Assembly: GCA_016707785.1 (NCBI GenBank)
Contig: JADJGZ010000056.1
Coordinates: 1 to 64,000 of the forward strand
DNA: 64,000 nucleotides
Direction: 5' to 3'
Origin: Bacteroidales bacterium
Lineage (GTDB): Bacteria; Bacteroidota; Bacteroidia; Bacteroidales; UBA4417
The translations under genes and the position numbers were made by a program. The notes beneath the pieces were generated by a model. That model was not told where the DNA came from. It worked only from the letters and a program-made list of their open reading frames with translations, and ran no database searches. Shown here piece after piece: positions 1-7,534 of the stretch. Position 1 is the stretch's first letter, and each line of letters opens with the position of its first letter.

Positions 1-937
1 TTGTCACCTGGTTCGCATAGACATAAAAAACAGGTTGATTTGCAAAACCATCCTTTGGAATCAGTTTTTTGGCTTTGTTAGCCAACGGTATGATTTCAGC
101 CTGACTAGTTTTGTGCTGAACAAACTGAATATAAGATTTTTCTGCCTCGATGAATACATTCTTGAACTTCAGACACTTGATTTCGGTGTAACGTAATCCA
201 GTATAACATGAGAACAAAAAGTAGCCTAAAGTTCGCTTGTATTCTGGTGTTAAAAATCCCTGGTATAGCTTTTCTAAAGCTCTAAGTTCCTCTTGAGTTA
301 AAAACTGTCTGTTACCCTCAGGCTTCCGAACTTTCACTCCTTTTAGAGGATCATCTGCTATTATTCCCTCCTGTATTGCTTTGTTAATGAAAGTTTTAAT
401 GGTTCTGAATGCTTTCCATCTGGTATTTTGGTTATTCCCCCTGTTTATCAGGTAAGAATCAAACTGACGCCAAAGAAACGGAGTCAATTCTGGAAAAAAA
501 AGCAAACTTGACTTAAACTCTTTCAGCTTTTTTGACTGGCTTTTGTACATTTTCACAGTTTCTTTGGCATACTGGTTGCCAAATTGTAGTAAATCAGCCT
601 CAACAAAGGCGAAATAATCGTTTTTGTCTGCTGAATCATTACAAAACAGTTCATCAAAAGCACTAGAGTTGATGATTTTGCTTTGCAGGTTAGCCTGTGC
701 AATAATGGTTTTGGAGTCTGTAAGGACCTTAGTGAGGTTGGAATTCAATGTGATACTATCAGGCGCCTGCAGTGATACCTCCTGCGCCCTTTCATTCCAG
801 TAAGTAGGAAGTATAGAATGCCCTAAACTATAAAACCGGGTCTTCCCATTAAGGCGAATCCTTAATACAAGGGAGTTGGTTTTGTCCTTTCGTGTGACAT
901 CTTTACGAAGGATAATCTTACATTTTGCTCTGTTCAT
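1..937 (-). CDS. Tyrosine recombinase (phage-type integrase), C-terminus cut by window edge
   Basis: About 312 codons are present, starting MNRAKCKIILRKD at the ATG whose first base is 937; the reading frame is open to base 2. The N-terminal 90 residues resemble the arm-type DNA-binding domain of Bacteroidetes integrases (LVLRIRLNGKTRFYSLG). A SAM-like core-binding region follows (FVEADLLQFGNQYAKETVKMYKS, written here only as its first parts: FVEADLLQFG, AKETVKMYKS), and then the start of the catalytic domain with FLTQEELRALEKL and the first catalytic arginine in CYTGLRYTEIKCL. The HxxR and nucleophile tyrosine lie outside the window. An ATG at 953 is in another frame. The gene sits beside tRNA-Phe, which suggests an integrative element. 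Whether the full gene is intact cannot be told. Confidence 0.9.
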   Translation of the reverse strand, partial: MNRAKCKIILRKDVTRKDKTNSLVLRIRLNGKTRFYSLGHSILPTYWNERAQEVSLQAPDSITLNSNLTKVLTDSKTIIAQANLQSKIINSSAFDELFCNDSADKNDYFAFVEADLLQFGNQYAKETVKMYKSQSKKLKEFKSSLLFFPELTPFLWRQFDSYLINRGNNQNTRWKAFRTIKTFINKAIQEGIIADDPLKGVKVRKPEGNRQFLTQEELRALEKLYQGFLTPEYKRTLGYFLFSCYTGLRYTEIKCLKFKNVFIEAEKSYIQFVQHKTSQAEIIPLANKAKKLIPKDGFANQPVFYVYANQVT

Positions 938-1066
938 TTGCTTTCCCTTTCATTTTTTTTTGTGAGATTTTTGTGAAAGAAAATGCCGCAAACTTTGGAA
1001 TTAGATGTTTCAAAACTTAAACCGCAATGTCTGCCCATTCTCAAACGAAGTTATCAAAAGGATTTG

Positions 1067-1098
1067 AAAAAAAAGCAGGAACTCATCTGAGTTCCTGC
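1067..1098 (-). terminator. Intrinsic terminator of tRNA-Phe
   Basis: An 11-bp perfect inverted repeat (GCAGGAACTCA, 1075-1085, with TGAGTTCCTGC, 1088-1098) is followed on the minus strand by eight T residues (1074-1067). It lies 3 nt past the tRNA 3' end. Confidence 0.9.
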
Positions 1099-1101
1099 CT
1101 G

Positions 1102-1174
<73 letters not shown>

Positions 1175-1189
1175 ATTTGATAGGGAGTG

Positions 1190-1218
1190 CAAAGGTAGAA
1201 TATTTTTTTAATCTCAAA
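1190..1218 (-). promoter_or_regulatory. Bacteroidetes-type promoter of tRNA-Phe
   Basis: On the minus strand TACCTTTG (1197-1190) matches the -7 consensus TAnnTTTG. TTTG (1218-1215), 17 nt upstream, fits the -33 element. The -7 box ends about 15 nt before the tRNA 5' end. Confidence 0.75.
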
Positions 1219-1299
1219 TACCAAAAGTTAGATTTTTCTTCATTCCTCAAAAAAAAACAAATTTATCTCTTTAAAAGCTGAAAAAAAGCCGATTAAATA

Positions 1300-1328
1300 T
1301 TTGGAGTTAAAAAAAACTCATATATTTG
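1300..1328 (+). promoter_or_regulatory. Bacteroidetes-type promoter of the HU gene
   Basis: TTTG (1300-1303) and TATATTTG (1321-1328) match the -33 and -7 elements with 17 nt between, the same spacing as in the tRNA-Phe promoter. The HU start codon is 48 nt downstream. Confidence 0.7.
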
Positions 1329-1375
1329 CACCCCATTTAAGAAATTTAGTATCAATTCATTAAACCGATACAAAA

Positions 1376-1660
1376 ATGACGAAAGCAGAAATCGTTACTG
1401 AAATTGCCAGTAAAACAAACATTGAAAAAGTTGCTGTCCAGCAGACAGTAGAAGCCTTCATGGATGCCATCAAAGGAGCTATGGCCAATGGTGAAAACGT
1501 GTACCTCAGGGGCTTCGGTAGTTTTGTAGTGAAAAAAAGGGCTGAAAAAACCGGAAGGAATATCAGCAAGAACACTACTATCATTATCCCAGCACACAAT
1601 ATTCCTTCATTTAAGCCTGCAAAGGTTTTCGTAAACGAAGTGAAGGGTAAAGTAAAGTAA
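1376..1660 (+). CDS. HU/IHF-family DNA-binding protein
   Basis: This 94-residue protein has the usual length of HU/IHF subunits. It shows the helical dimerisation half (TKAEIVTEIASKTN, VEAFMDAIKGAMANGE) and then the beta-arm region that inserts into the DNA minor groove: LRGFGSFVVKKRAEKTGRN, with IIIPAHNIPSFKPAK, the family proline and the closing FKPAK strand. It bends and packages DNA as a dimer in the nucleoid. The start ATG at 1376 lies 48 nt past a good promoter. A tiny basic gene follows after 31 nt and a terminator at 1802 closes the unit. Sequence alone does not separate HU from an IHF-like subunit. Confidence 0.95.
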   Translation: MTKAEIVTEIASKTNIEKVAVQQTVEAFMDAIKGAMANGENVYLRGFGSFVVKKRAEKTGRNISKNTTIIIPAHNIPSFKPAKVFVNEVKGKVK

Positions 1661-1691
1661 TCCCTGTATTTTCTTCTAAACAATCAATATC

Positions 1692-1781
1692 ATGCCCAGC
1701 GGTAAGAAAAGAAAAAGACATAAAATGGCAACGCATAAACGTAAAAAACGTTTACGCAAGAACAGACACAAGAAGAAATAA
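1692..1781 (+). CDS. 29-residue AURKAIP1/COX24-type basic protein (bS22/mS38-like)
   Basis: The ORF reads MPSGKKRKRHKMATHKRKKR followed by LRKNRHKKK and a TAA stop. About 60 percent of its residues are K or R. The KRKxHKMxxHKRKKRLRKxR pattern is that of the AURKAIP1/COX24 domain. This family includes the mitochondrial small-subunit protein mS38 and the short mycobacterial ribosomal protein bS22, which bind rRNA in the small subunit. It is inferred, not proven, to be a ribosomal protein here. It lies between HU and a terminator, probably on the HU transcript. Its length makes it easy to miss in automatic annotation. Confidence 0.8.
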   Translation: MPSGKKRKRHKMATHKRKKRLRKNRHKKK

Positions 1782-1801
1782 TTTTCTTATTCCTTTTGGC
1801 G

Positions 1802-1848
1802 ATTTCATCACATGGAATTTGTTTTATTTCATGTGATGAAATTTTTTT
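1802..1848 (+). terminator. Intrinsic terminator after the HU/basic-protein unit
   Basis: A 13-bp stem (ATTTCATCACATG, 1802-1814, with CATGTGATGAAAT, 1830-1842) is followed by a run of T to 1848. It separates the HU unit from RNase G, which therefore needs its own promoter between 1849 and 1938. Confidence 0.85.
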
Positions 1849-1938
1849 CGAGTACCTTTACCTTCGGTTTTCGTACATTCTATTATTTTTATAGTTTGTG
1901 TACTCGCCTTTATAATTGGAATTGCAATTTGTGCTGTT

Positions 1939-3495
1939 GTGAATAAGGAATTAATAATAAACGCTAACGCGTCAGAAGTCAATATCGCTCTCCTGGAAGA
2001 GAAGGTGTTGGTTGAACTCAATAAAGAGAAGACCAATAGCAGTTTTGCAGTAGGTGACGTTTACCTTGGCCGTGTCAAAAAGATCATGCCAGGGCTCAAT
2101 GCTGCCTTTGTCGATGTTGGATACGAAAAAGATGCATTTCTTCATTACCTGGACCTCGGGCCGCAGGTAAATTCGCTATTAAAGTATATCAAACTCGCTC
2201 TTTCCGGGAAAGAAGCCCAACTTACAATGCCTGAATTCCAATCGGAACCGGACATTGAAAAGACGGGAAAAATTTCCCAGGTGCTTTCTTCCAATCAACT
2301 AGTATTGGTTCAGATTGCCAAGGAACCTATTTCTACGAAAGGTCCAAGAATTTCTTCAGAGATCTCATTTGCAGGCAGGTACCTTGTACTGGTTCCATTC
2401 TCCAACAGGATTTCTATTTCTCAGAAAATCAAGAGCAGCGAAGAACGCAACCGCCTTAAAAGGCTCATTATGAGTATCAGGCCGAAGAATTATGGCGTGA
2501 TTATTCGAACGGTTGCTGAAAATAAGAAAGTTGCCGACCTGGACGCTGACCTGAACAACCTTATCCAGAAATGGGAATCCGTTGCTCAAAAACTAGGAAC
2601 AGCTAAAGCCCCTCAAAAAATCATCAGTGAACTCGACAGAACTTCCGCGATCCTTAGGGATATGCTGAATGAGTCGTTCAATAATATCCATGTGGATGAT
2701 CCGATGGTTTGTGAAGAGGTAAAAAATTATATCCGGACCAATGCTCCTGATAAACTTGATATAGTCAAGCTTTATAAAGGGAAAGTGCCTATCTATGAAA
2801 ACTTTGGTATCGATAAACAGATAAAAAACTCCTTTGGTAAAATAGTGACCATCAAGAGCGGGGTTTACCTGATTATTGAACATACTGAAGCTTTACATGT
2901 AATTGATGTCAATAGCGGGCATAAAGTAAATAGCGACAGCAGCCAGGAAGAGAATGCCCTTTCGGTAAACCTGGAAGCAGCCATTGAAGTTGCCCGGCAA
3001 TTGCGCCTTCGTGATATGGGTGGTATCATTGTGGTGGACTTCATTGATATGCATGAAGGTTCTAACCGCAGGAAACTATTCACAAAGCTTAAAGATGAAA
3101 TGGATAAGGATCACTCTAAACATAGTATCCTTCCTCCAAGTAAATTCGGTTTGGTTCAGATTACCCGTCAAAGGGTCCGTCCTGAAACCAATGTACAAAT
3201 CCTGGAAAAATGCCCAACCTGTGAGGGTACCGGGGAGATAAAGCCAAGCATTCTGCTTACTGATGAAATTGAAAATAATATCCGTTATCTCCTTCAGGAT
3301 CAAAACGAGCCTTATTTAAAAATAGGGGTTCATCCTTTTGCTTTTGCGTTCCTTACCAAAGGCGGGTTATTCAGGTCCCTGCAATGGAAATGGTATTTTA
3401 AATACAAGAAATGGATCAGCCTTATGCCGGTAAATTCTTACCATTTACTTGAATATCACTTCTTTAATAAAACACAGGACGAGATCAAAATGTGA
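1939..3495 (+). CDS. rng: Ribonuclease G (RNase E/G family)
   Basis: This 518-residue endoribonuclease acts in rRNA maturation and mRNA turnover and lacks the long RNase E tail. An S1-like RNA-binding domain begins near residue 35 (VGDVYLGRVKKIMPGLNAAFVDVG; first part VGDVYLGRVKKI). The DNase-I-like catalytic region carries the two metal-binding aspartates, D323 in HVIDVNSG and D367 in IVVDFIDM, matching RNase E D303 and D346. C425 and C428 in CPTCEGTG form the zinc link used for oligomerisation. The start is GTG at 1939 (VNKELIINA), the conserved beginning in Bacteroidetes; no in-frame ATG lies nearby. It is transcribed separately from HU because a terminator lies between. Confidence 0.95.
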   Translation: MNKELIINANASEVNIALLEEKVLVELNKEKTNSSFAVGDVYLGRVKKIMPGLNAAFVDVGYEKDAFLHYLDLGPQVNSLLKYIKLALSGKEAQLTMPEFQSEPDIEKTGKISQVLSSNQLVLVQIAKEPISTKGPRISSEISFAGRYLVLVPFSNRISISQKIKSSEERNRLKRLIMSIRPKNYGVIIRTVAENKKVADLDADLNNLIQKWESVAQKLGTAKAPQKIISELDRTSAILRDMLNESFNNIHVDDPMVCEEVKNYIRTNAPDKLDIVKLYKGKVPIYENFGIDKQIKNSFGKIVTIKSGVYLIIEHTEALHVIDVNSGHKVNSDSSQEENALSVNLEAAIEVARQLRLRDMGGIIVVDFIDMHEGSNRRKLFTKLKDEMDKDHSKHSILPPSKFGLVQITRQRVRPETNVQILEKCPTCEGTGEIKPSILLTDEIENNIRYLLQDQNEPYLKIGVHPFAFAFLTKGGLFRSLQWKWYFKYKKWISLMPVNSYHLLEYHFFNKTQDEIKM

Positions 3496-3534
3496 TCCCG
3501 CCCTGCTTCAACAAAAAGCAAATAGTCCTCAAGT

Positions 3535-4176
3535 CTATTTGATTGCTTCTGTTACTTCATATTCCATCGTAATCAATAAGTCCGCTCTAGAACGGAGTGC
3601 TTGAACCATTTTATGTTCCTGCTCTAAAACTGCCATACGGTATTCATTCTGCGGCTCCTTCCCTCTTACAACCTGAGCTTTTTTCGTTTCATGGTATGTA
3701 AGCTCAATAAAGATGCTCAGGTCTACACCTTCCGTCTTGATAGCATATAGTCCGTCTACTACAAGCATATCCACTGTTGAATAGTCGGTGGTGAGTTGAT
3801 CCACCTGTTCCGTTACCAGGTCAACACAGGGGCCTGTTGATAATTTACTTTCCCTGAATTCACGAATATTCCTGTTGATAGTCTCCCAGTCGTATTCACC
3901 ATATCCTACCACATTTTCGATTCCATTCGACTTCCTCCACTCTGTTCTTTCCAAAGGGAGAATCCTGTAATAATTATCTATATGTAAGGGTTTCGCAAAA
4001 ATTCCATGTTTCCTGAGTCCTTTTGCAATCACATGCGCCAATTCTGATTTTCCTGATCCTGACTCACCGGAAATACCTATGATCATTTTTTTTACTGGTT
4101 GTTCGAGTATCTTGCTGATGATGATTTCACCAGCCTTCTGATGCTTTTCTGTAATTAACAATACGTCGCCTAACAT
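3535..4176 (-). CDS. Uridine kinase / phosphoribulokinase-family P-loop kinase
   Basis: This 213-residue soluble protein has a Walker A motif GISGESGSGKS at about residues 34-44. The following KPLHIDNYYR and the Walker-B-like DMLVVDGLYAI are typical of the uridine kinase/phosphoribulokinase family. Such enzymes phosphorylate uridine or cytidine, or in some members other sugars; the substrate here is uncertain. The lid arginines may be R183 and following (LRSRADLLITM). It is the last gene of a leftward series but is separated from the HAD-GH65 gene by 161 bp containing a 10-bp tandem repeat, so co-transcription is uncertain. Confidence 0.8.
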   Translation of the reverse strand: MLGDVLLITEKHQKAGEIIISKILEQPVKKMIIGISGESGSGKSELAHVIAKGLRKHGIFAKPLHIDNYYRILPLERTEWRKSNGIENVVGYGEYDWETINRNIREFRESKLSTGPCVDLVTEQVDQLTTDYSTVDMLVVDGLYAIKTEGVDLSIFIELTYHETKKAQVVRGKEPQNEYRMAVLEQEHKMVQALRSRADLLITMEYEVTEAIK

Positions 4177-4190
4177 GAGTTTTATTTTGA

Positions 4191-4284
4191 AGTGAACTAA
4201 AGTGAGCTAGAGTGAGCTAAAGTGAGCTAGAGTGAGCTAAAGTGAACTAGAGTGAGCTAGAGTGAGCTAGAGTGAACTAAAGTG
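4191..4284. repeat. Nine-copy 10-bp tandem repeat
   Basis: Nine consecutive 10-bp units of the form AGTGARCTAR run from 4191 to 4280, plus a partial AGTG. Variation is limited to G/A at two positions. The array is in exact 10-bp phase, near one helical turn, between the HAD-GH65 stop and the start of the uridine-kinase-like gene. Confidence 0.95.
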
Positions 4285-4337
4285 GTTAATCTGGAAATTG
4301 GCTGGTCTATCCGATAGGACCACTTAATTTCTCGAGG

Positions 4338-7300
4338 TTAACGAAGAACTTTTATTTCAGTTGAAGTGGTTTTAATGGATTTTCCGAAGACTTCAAGCTG
4401 TGCCGGTTGATCAGTTAATACCTTAACCTGGTCATTGGTAATCTGGAAAGAGTACCTGGTGCCCCGGAATTGGATACCGAATTCCATCAAGGGCCATTGT
4501 TCAGGAAGTTGCGGGTTAATTTTTACCATATCTCCACTCAGATTTACCCCGGCATAGGTTGTGAGGGCTATACATATTGTGCCAGCCATAACACCTGCAT
4601 GAATTCCTTCCCCGGTAGTTCCGCCCTGAATATCATTGAAGTCGCTCGACAGGGCATCATTATAAAGTTCCCAACTTAATTCAGGATTCCCGGCAAGTAA
4701 TGCCAATTTTGAATGCACTACTCTACTGAGTGTAGAACCATGAGATGTTCTTTTAAGATAATATTCCAGGTTCTTTTGAAGATAATTATCCGGCAACGAA
4801 TAACCCATTCCTTTAATGATGTCATCTACTTCTTCCTTTTCCAGGTTATAGAAGGTCATCAGCATATCTGCCTGTTTTGCTACTTTAAATGCATCCGGAG
4901 AAAGATTCTCGGCTTTTAGGATGCGATCCATGCGGTAGATATTGGAATATTTTTGTTTATAATACTCCCAATCCAGCTCTTTCAGGTCAAAATAGCCATC
5001 ATATTGAGCAATAATACCGTCCTTATCAATACAAAGGTTCAAACGAGAGGCAATCTTGTGCCAATTTTCAATCTCGTCCTTTGTGAAGTTATATTTATCT
5101 CTAAGCTTTCCAAAGGCTTCATTCCCAATCAGATCAAGAATAATCCCTGCCTTTTTGAAAGCCCATGCAGTCATTATATTAATATAGGCATTATCACGGA
5201 GACCTCCTTCAGTGGCGTCAGGGTATTGTTCATGAAACTCATCCGGCCCCATCACCTTATCAATTGAATACCTGCCTGATGCTTCATTCCATTTGGCTTT
5301 ACTGGCCCAGAACCTGCATATTTCAAGGAACATTTCTGCCCCGTATTCCTGCATGAATTGGATATCGGCAGTTGTATTGAAATACTGCCAGGTATCAAAG
5401 GCAATAGCTAATGAAACATGCCGCTGCAGGGAACTGTGATCGGGATCCCACTGACCGGATAAAGGATTCAGGTGAATTACCTGCGTTTCTTCTCTCCCGT
5501 CGGAGCCACTTTGCCAGGGGAACATAGCTCCCTGGTATCCATATTCCTGAGCATATTCTCTTGCTTTATCCAGCCTTCTGTAGCGGTACATAAGCATAGA
5601 TTTGGCAGTAGCAGTCAGGTGCATATTATAAAGGGGAAGAATAAAGAGTTCGTCCCAGAAAATATGTCCCCTGTAAGCTTCTCCATGTAAACCACGGGCG
5701 GTAATACTGGCATCTATTTTTTTATTGTGTGGCGACATTGAGACCATCAGGTGGTAGAGGTGCAAACGCATTAACCTCTGGGATTCCAGGTCTTCCTCAA
5801 TGATAATATCCATGTCATTCCAGATCTGGTTCCATGCATCAACGCTTTCGTATAAGGCAAGGTCAAAATCAACAAAAGAATCCAGTGCTTTCATTGAGGC
5901 ATCCAGTGGATCTTTGGCATCATCCGGTTTTGAAGTAAACATGGCCACTTTCTTCACCAGGGCATATTCGGAACCTTCACTAACCGGGATTGTAACCTGT
6001 CCAAACACTTTTCCGGGAGCAATGGCCGAATCCAGATAAACCTTTATTGGCTCATCGTCTTCATAAAATTCATATTCTGCAGCCTGGGCAATAATAATAC
6101 CCGATTGTGTTGTTTCAACTGCCAGGTGCTGCCTGTTGCCATCGGCTCCTTCAAATTTTGACTTCAGATGCTGCTGGTTCAGTGCCTTATATCTATCAAC
6201 ACCTTCATTTATGATATCGCCATCCAAACCTACTTTGAAAGTAATATTGCCTGAATAATTCAAGGGGATGACTGTGTATCTTATTCCTGCAAGATGAGGA
6301 TTATGCATAGAGGCATAACGTTCAGAAATAATGGTAGTTTCATTACCCGAACGATCCCGCACTGTTAGCTGTCTTTCCAGCAAACCCCTTCCAAGCGACA
6401 GAGTACGATCAATAGCGATAATCTCTGTATCATTAATATCAAACCAATCCCCATGATTAATGCTGAATGTAATCGGCAACCAATTCGGACAATTTACAAA
6501 ATCTTCATTTTCAACATCTTTGCCGGCAATAGGGGTGATAAGTCGATTATATAATCCGGCAATATAGGTTCCAGGATAGTTTGCTTTATTTGCATGACTT
6601 TCTTCCATAGCTCCCCGTGTACCGAAGTATCCGTTTCCAATTGCAAGCAATGCCTCACGGGTTCTTTCCTTCTGAGGGTCATAATCGTTATAGGTGATAT
6701 CCCAGCCCAGTTCTCCATCTTCATCATCAAACCACACATCCAGATCATCAATGGTGATTTCATCAAGGTCTGAAACAACTATATCCGCTCCATTATCATA
6801 GAGTTCATTTTCATTTTCTTCCCTGGCAATGCCGAGTACCAGTCCGAATTCACCTTTTCTGCCTGCAGCGACACCTGAAACAGCATCTTCAACAACAATG
6901 GAACGGGAAGGATCTACATTGAGATTTTTAGCAGCAGTGAGGAAGATATCAGGTTCAGGTTTTCCTTTGAGACCCATTTCAGCAGATACTTCACCATCTA
7001 CTCTTGTTTCAATAAGTGGCAACAGACCAGCTGCTTGAAGCACGGCAAAGCAATTTTTACTTGATGAAGCTACCCCAATCCTTATATCTGCTGCCTTTAA
7101 TTCATGGATCAGCTTCACAGTAGATTCATATACTTTGACACCTTCCTTATCCAGAACTTCATTGAAGGCAATATTTTTCCGGTTTCCAAGTCCGCAAACT
7201 GTCTCTGATTCAGGTTTATCGTCAGGTGTACCGAATGGAATTTCTATCCCCCTTGAAAGAAGGAATGATTTTACCCCTTCATATCTCGGTTTTCCATCAA

Positions 7301-7478
7301 CATAAGGCAGATAATCTTCTTTTGACCGAAATTCGCTGAACGGCTCACCAAATTTTTTTTCACGCTCCTGCAGATATTCATCAAACATTTTCTTCCAGGC
7401 CCGGCTATGAACCAGGGCTGTTTGAGTGATAACACCATCCAGGTCAAAAATTACTGCGTCGAAATTCAGTTTTGACAT
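4338..7478 (-). CDS. HAD (beta-phosphoglucomutase-like) - GH65 disaccharide phosphorylase fusion
   Basis: This 1046-residue protein has two parts. Residues 1-250 are a HAD phosphatase/mutase of the beta-phosphoglucomutase type: FDLDGV with D12 and D14, GVASSSKN, GKPEPDIF and VVEDAVSGV. Residues 265-1046 are a GH65 glycoside phosphorylase. The putative general acid is E747 in MGPDEFHE. The C-terminal phosphate-site loops are HGSTLSRVVHS and TTGEGIHAGVMAGT. GH65 enzymes cleave maltose, trehalose or related disaccharides with phosphate to beta-glucose 1-phosphate and glucose; beta-phosphoglucomutase then makes glucose 6-phosphate. The fusion would join both steps in the cytoplasm. HAD-GH65 fusions are known in other phyla, where the HAD part may be a phosphatase. 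Specificity is not decided here. It follows the TreS-like gene by 56 bp. Confidence 0.9.
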   Translation of the reverse strand: MSKLNFDAVIFDLDGVITQTALVHSRAWKKMFDEYLQEREKKFGEPFSEFRSKEDYLPYVDGKPRYEGVKSFLLSRGIEIPFGTPDDKPESETVCGLGNRKNIAFNEVLDKEGVKVYESTVKLIHELKAADIRIGVASSSKNCFAVLQAAGLLPLIETRVDGEVSAEMGLKGKPEPDIFLTAAKNLNVDPSRSIVVEDAVSGVAAGRKGEFGLVLGIAREENENELYDNGADIVVSDLDEITIDDLDVWFDDEDGELGWDITYNDYDPQKERTREALLAIGNGYFGTRGAMEESHANKANYPGTYIAGLYNRLITPIAGKDVENEDFVNCPNWLPITFSINHGDWFDINDTEIIAIDRTLSLGRGLLERQLTVRDRSGNETTIISERYASMHNPHLAGIRYTVIPLNYSGNITFKVGLDGDIINEGVDRYKALNQQHLKSKFEGADGNRQHLAVETTQSGIIIAQAAEYEFYEDDEPIKVYLDSAIAPGKVFGQVTIPVSEGSEYALVKKVAMFTSKPDDAKDPLDASMKALDSFVDFDLALYESVDAWNQIWNDMDIIIEEDLESQRLMRLHLYHLMVSMSPHNKKIDASITARGLHGEAYRGHIFWDELFILPLYNMHLTATAKSMLMYRYRRLDKAREYAQEYGYQGAMFPWQSGSDGREETQVIHLNPLSGQWDPDHSSLQRHVSLAIAFDTWQYFNTTADIQFMQEYGAEMFLEICRFWASKAKWNEASGRYSIDKVMGPDEFHEQYPDATEGGLRDNAYINIMTAWAFKKAGIILDLIGNEAFGKLRDKYNFTKDEIENWHKIASRLNLCIDKDGIIAQYDGYFDLKELDWEYYKQKYSNIYRMDRILKAENLSPDAFKVAKQADMLMTFYNLEKEEVDDIIKGMGYSLPDNYLQKNLEYYLKRTSHGSTLSRVVHSKLALLAGNPELSWELYNDALSSDFNDIQGGTTGEGIHAGVMAGTICIALTTYAGVNLSGDMVKINPQLPEQWPLMEFGIQFRGTRYSFQITNDQVKVLTDQPAQLEVFGKSIKTTSTEIKVLR

Positions 7479-7534
7479 ATCTTAGGTTATGTTAAATCGT
7501 ATAAGAATAAAGTGTTTCCGGTAGTTTTTACTTT

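Noticed and set aside
1892..1900. TATAGTTTG as the RNase G promoter
   Set aside because: It has one base too many between TA and TTTG compared with the consensus, so it is not called.
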